From assembly GCA_025362295.1 (NCBI GenBank), contig JANYGX010000006.1, positions 1 to 56,074 of the forward strand: a stretch of 56,074 nt of DNA. Direction: 5' to 3'. Positions within the stretch are counted from its first letter, which is position 1, and each line of letters opens with the position of its first letter. Below the pieces are notes generated by a model. That model saw only the letters and a program-made list of their open reading frames with translations, had not been told where the DNA came from and did no database searches. Of this stretch, positions 53,429-56,074 are shown in pieces. The position numbers and the translations under genes are program-made. The DNA is from Sphingomonadales bacterium (GTDB taxonomy: Bacteria; Pseudomonadota; Alphaproteobacteria; Sphingomonadales; Sphingomonadaceae).

Positions 53429-56074
53429 TTACAGCTCTCTATAATATGACTGAAGCGGGGCAACTTCAAGGGTTCGTTCTCGCAGCGCTGCCAATGCCCT
53501 GACCGATACCCCAGCCGCAGCAATGCTCGTGTAATAGGGCACCTTGTTGTAAAGTGCGGAGGCGCGGATGGATTGGCTGTCTTTCAAAGCCTGGGCGCCT
53601 TCTGTTGTGTTGAAAATAAGCTGCACCTTGCCATCCTTGATCAAATCGACAATGTGCGGTCGGCCTTGGGTGACTTTATTCACCAAACCCACTGAAATAT
53701 TTTGGTTTTTGAGATAGGCTTCCGTGCCGGAGGTGGCGATGACCTGATAGCCCATGGCAAGCAGGGACCGCACGGGCTCCAGCAACGCACGCTTGTCATG
53801 ATCCTTGACCGAAACGAATACAGTGCCAGATGTCGGCAGATGGGTGCCGACACCAATCTGGCTTTTGATGAAAGCGGCCTCGAAATCATATGCCAGGCCC
53901 ATCACCTCGCCGGTCGAGCGCATTTCTGGCCCGAGCACAGGATCGCTGCCCATGAAACGCGCAAACGGGAACACCGCCTCTTTCACTGCCGAATAGGCAA
54001 GGGTCTTGTAGCTGAGCCCAAAACTCGCCAGCGACTCGCCGGCCATGATGCGGGCTGCAATTTTGGCATAAGCGACGCCAAATGTTTTGGCGACAAATGG
54101 TACAGTGCGCGAAGCGCGCGGGTTGACCTCGATGAGATACACCTCACCGGCCTTGACTGCGAACTGGATGTTCATCAGGCCGCACACTTCGAGTTCCAGC
54201 GCCAGCATTGTTGCTTGCCGCTTCATCTCTTCAATAATTTCATTTGATAAGCTGTACGGCGGCAATGAACAGGCGGAATCGCCGGAGTGGACGCCCGCCT
54301 CCTCAATATGCTCCATGATGCCCGCGACAAACACATCGGTACCATCCGACAGCGCATCGACATCAACCTCGATGGCATCGCGCAAGTATTGATCGATGAG
54401 CACTGGATTGGCCCCCGACACCCGCACAGCTTCCTGAATGTAGGTTTCAAGGTGCGGCGTGCTTTCAACAATTTCCATGGCGCGACCACCGAGCACGAAG
54501 CTTGGCCGCATCAGCACTGGATAGCCGATGCGCTCAGCGACTGCGATGGCTTCTTCGCGCGAGCGCGCCATACCACCGGTTGGTTGCTTCAGGCCAAGCT
54601 TTGTGACCAGTGCCGCAAAGCGCTCACGATCTTCAGCAAGATCGATATTGTCTGGCGAGGTGCCGAGAATTGGAATGCCGGCGTCTTCCAGTGCCTGCGC
54701 CAGTTTGAGCGGCGTTTGCCCACCGAACTGCACGATCACCCCAAGCAGTTCGCCGTTGCGTTGTTCTACCCTCAGCAGTTCGATCACATCTTCAGCGGTG
54801 AGCGGCTCAAAATATAATCTGTCCGATGTATCATAATCTGTCGATACGGTTTCCGGATTGCAGTTGACCATGATGGTCTCATAGCCTGCATCGGTCAGCG
54901 CATAACAGGCATGGCAGCAGCAATAATCAAATTCGATACCCTGGCCAATCCGGTTTGGGCCACCGCCGAGGATGACGATCTTCTTGGCAAGGGTGGGGCG
55001 GGATTCGCACTCTGGCTTGCCGAAGCTTGGCGCTTCGTAGGTTGAATACATATAAGGCGTTTTGGCAGCAAATTCTGCACCGCAACTGTCGATGCGTTTG
55101 TAGACGGGATGTACGTTATGTTTGATACGATGATCGCGGGCGATCGCTTCCCATTTAACCGAAGGCGGTCTTTTGTCTCCCTGCACAAAAAGTGCAGGAG
55201 CTGAGCCGCGACTACCGTTTGCGTTGAAATGCTGAAGTGCTAGATAGCCCAACCGTGCATCAGAAAAACCCATTGCCTTCAGGGCGCGCATTCCGTTAGC
55301 ATCTTGCGGCAAGTCAGACTCAATAACTTCGTTCTCAGCTACAATGATGGCCTCAATCTGCCTCAGAAACCACGGATCATACGCCGTCAACCCGTGAATC
55401 TCTTCAACCGAAAACCCACGCCGCAAACCCTCAGCTATCGCCAGTATGCGCTCCGGCGTTGGCTTCGACATCGCCGCCTCAACCTCTTGCCGCTCAGCGC
55501 CTGCATAGACATCATCAAAGCCAGTCAAGCCTGTTTCCAACCCCCGCAACGCCTTCTGCATCGACTCGGCAAAACACCGGCCTATCGCCATCACCTCGCC
55601 AACCGATTTCATCGAGGTGGTGAGTGTGTTGTCCGCCCCCTTGAATTTCTCAAACGTAAATCGCGGAATTTTTGTCACCACATAATCTATTGTCGGCTCA
55701 AACGAGGCTGGCGTTACACCGGTAATATCGTTGGTGATCTCATCAAGCGTATAGCCGACTGCGAGTTTCGCAGCGACCTTAGCAATCGGAAAACCGGTGG
55801 CTTTCGATGCCAGCGCCGATGAGCGCGACACGCGCGGGTTCATCTCGATCACAATCAAGCGGCCATTTTTCGGGTTGACGGCAAACTGCACGTTCGAGCC
55901 GCCGGTCTCAACACCAATTTCTCGCAAACACGCAATCGAGGCGTTGCGCATGATCTGGTATTCCTTGTCGGTCAATGTCAGGGCAGGGGCCACGGTGATG
56001 CTGTCGCCGGTGTGCACGCCCATCGGGTCGACATTCTCGATTGAGCAGATGATGATGCAATTGTCGTTCTTGTC
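53429..56074 (-). CDS. carB: Carbamoyl-phosphate synthase large subunit, C-terminal ~880 residues (cut by window edge), with an in-frame insertion
   Basis: CarB makes carbamoyl phosphate for arginine and pyrimidines. The open frame runs off the right edge; visible are [20 protein letters not shown], the oligomerisation part ([16 protein letters not shown]), the second ATP-grasp half ([50 protein letters not shown]) and the C-terminal allosteric MGS-like domain. Between SDARLGYLA and the conserved [10 protein letters not shown] the protein has about 26 residues more than the E. coli enzyme, including [19 protein letters not shown]. These are encoded around a palindrome at 55177-55200, so they look like a repeat inserted in frame. 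Confidence 0.96.
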   Translation of the reverse strand, partial: DKNDNCIIICSIENVDPMGVHTGDSITVAPALTLTDKEYQIMRNASIACLREIGVETGGSNVQFAVNPKNGRLIVIEMNPRVSRSSALASKATGFPIAKVAAKLAVGYTLDEITNDITGVTPASFEPTIDYVVTKIPRFTFEKFKGADNTLTTSMKSVGEVMAIGRCFAESMQKALRGLETGLTGFDDVYAGAERQEVEAAMSKPTPERILAIAEGLRRGFSVEEIHGLTAYDPWFLRQIEAIIVAENEVIESDLPQDANGMRALKAMGFSDARLGYLALQHFNANGSRGSAPALFVQGDKRPPSVKWEAIARDHRIKHNVHPVYKRIDSCGAEFAAKTPYMYSTYEAPSFGKPECESRPTLAKKIVILGGGPNRIGQGIEFDYCCCHACYALTDAGYETIMVNCNPETVSTDYDTSDRLYFEPLTAEDVIELLRVEQRNGELLGVIVQFGGQTPLKLAQALEDAGIPILGTSPDNIDLAEDRERFAALVTKLGLKQPTGGMARSREEAIAVAERIGYPVLMRPSFVLGGRAMEIVESTPHLETYIQEAVRVSGANPVLIDQYLRDAIEVDVDALSDGTDVFVAGIMEHIEEAGVHSGDSACSLPPYSLSNEIIEEMKRQATMLALELEVCGLMNIQFAVKAGEVYLIEVNPRASRTVPFVAKTFGVAYAKIAARIMAGESLASFGLSYKTLAYSAVKEAVFPFARFMGSDPVLGPEMRSTGEVMGLAYDFEAAFIKSQIGVGTHLPTSGTVFVSVKDHDKRALLEPVRSLLAMGYQVIATSGTEAYLKNQNISVGLVNKVTQGRPHIVDLIKDGKVQLIFNTTEGAQALKDSQSIRASALYNKVPYYTSIAAAGVSVRALAALRERTLEVAPLQSYYREL
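55151..55237 (-). repeat. In-frame palindromic insertion inside carB
   Basis: The segment holds CTGCAC-AAAAA-GTGCAG with flanking CTC/GAG (55177-55200, one bulged base). It codes for the extra residues in CarB compared with E. coli. It is 87 nt, a multiple of three, and leaves the frame intact, like the Rickettsia palindromic elements that add peptides to housekeeping proteins. Borders are inferred from the protein alignment by eye. Confidence 0.6.

Overview
The window looks like a contiguous piece of an alphaproteobacterial chromosome. The main reasons are the run chvI-chvG-hprK-rapZ-EIIA(Man)-ptsH, with a short HprK that has only the kinase domain; the run comF-grxC-nitrilase-DUF1178 with an NDUFAF5-like methyltransferase divergent from it; and dnaK-dnaJ, glpX-hom and feoAB in typical alphaproteobacterial form. 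I cannot name the order or genus. Gene density is high: no stretch over 300 bp lacks a gene, and I saw no tRNA, rRNA, CRISPR array, transposase or phage integrase.

Layout. (1) 1-5,000, minus strand: feoA-feoB-glyQ-glyS (glyS runs off the left edge) and purU. (2) 5,100-10,800: a glutathione S-transferase, guaB, a cyclopropane fatty-acid synthase, an alpha-methylacyl-CoA racemase-like protein and an NDUFAF5-like methyltransferase. (3) 10,840-17,300: comF-grxC-nit-DUF1178, then a beta-helix protein, a TPR/aspartyl-beta-hydroxylase protein, a serine hydrolase and a small secreted protein. (4) 17,300-21,760, minus strand: the nitrogen-type PTS and envelope-stress operon, with 4-bp overlaps at each junction. 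(5) 21,900-27,400: a retropepsin-like protease, an HExxH protein, a PCuAC copper chaperone, dnaK, dnaJ and a fasciclin-domain protein.

(6) 27,590-43,830 is the accessory highlight. A large MalT-like LuxR regulator is divergent from an apparent nine-gene operon: TonB-dependent receptor, five genes with the order and approximate sizes of acetophenone carboxylase (HyuA-like, small zinc gamma subunit, HyuA-like, HyuB-like, small fifth protein), an SDR dehydrogenase, a saccharopine-dehydrogenase-like protein and an acyl-CoA synthetase. Read as a pathway, it would import a bulky substrate, oxidise a secondary alcohol to a ketone, carboxylate the ketone with ATP to a beta-keto acid and activate that acid with CoA. 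The logic matches the ethylbenzene/acetophenone route of Aromatoleum, but the substrate here is unknown.

(7) 43,850-56,074: glpX, hom, a tripartite drug-efflux operon (NodT-type outer membrane lipoprotein, EmrA, EmrB) divergent from a TetR regulator with a clear operator, an orphan modA, a rhomboid protease, greA and most of carB. Short palindromic or terminal-inverted repeats occur between genes and, in two places (feoB and carB), apparently in frame inside genes.
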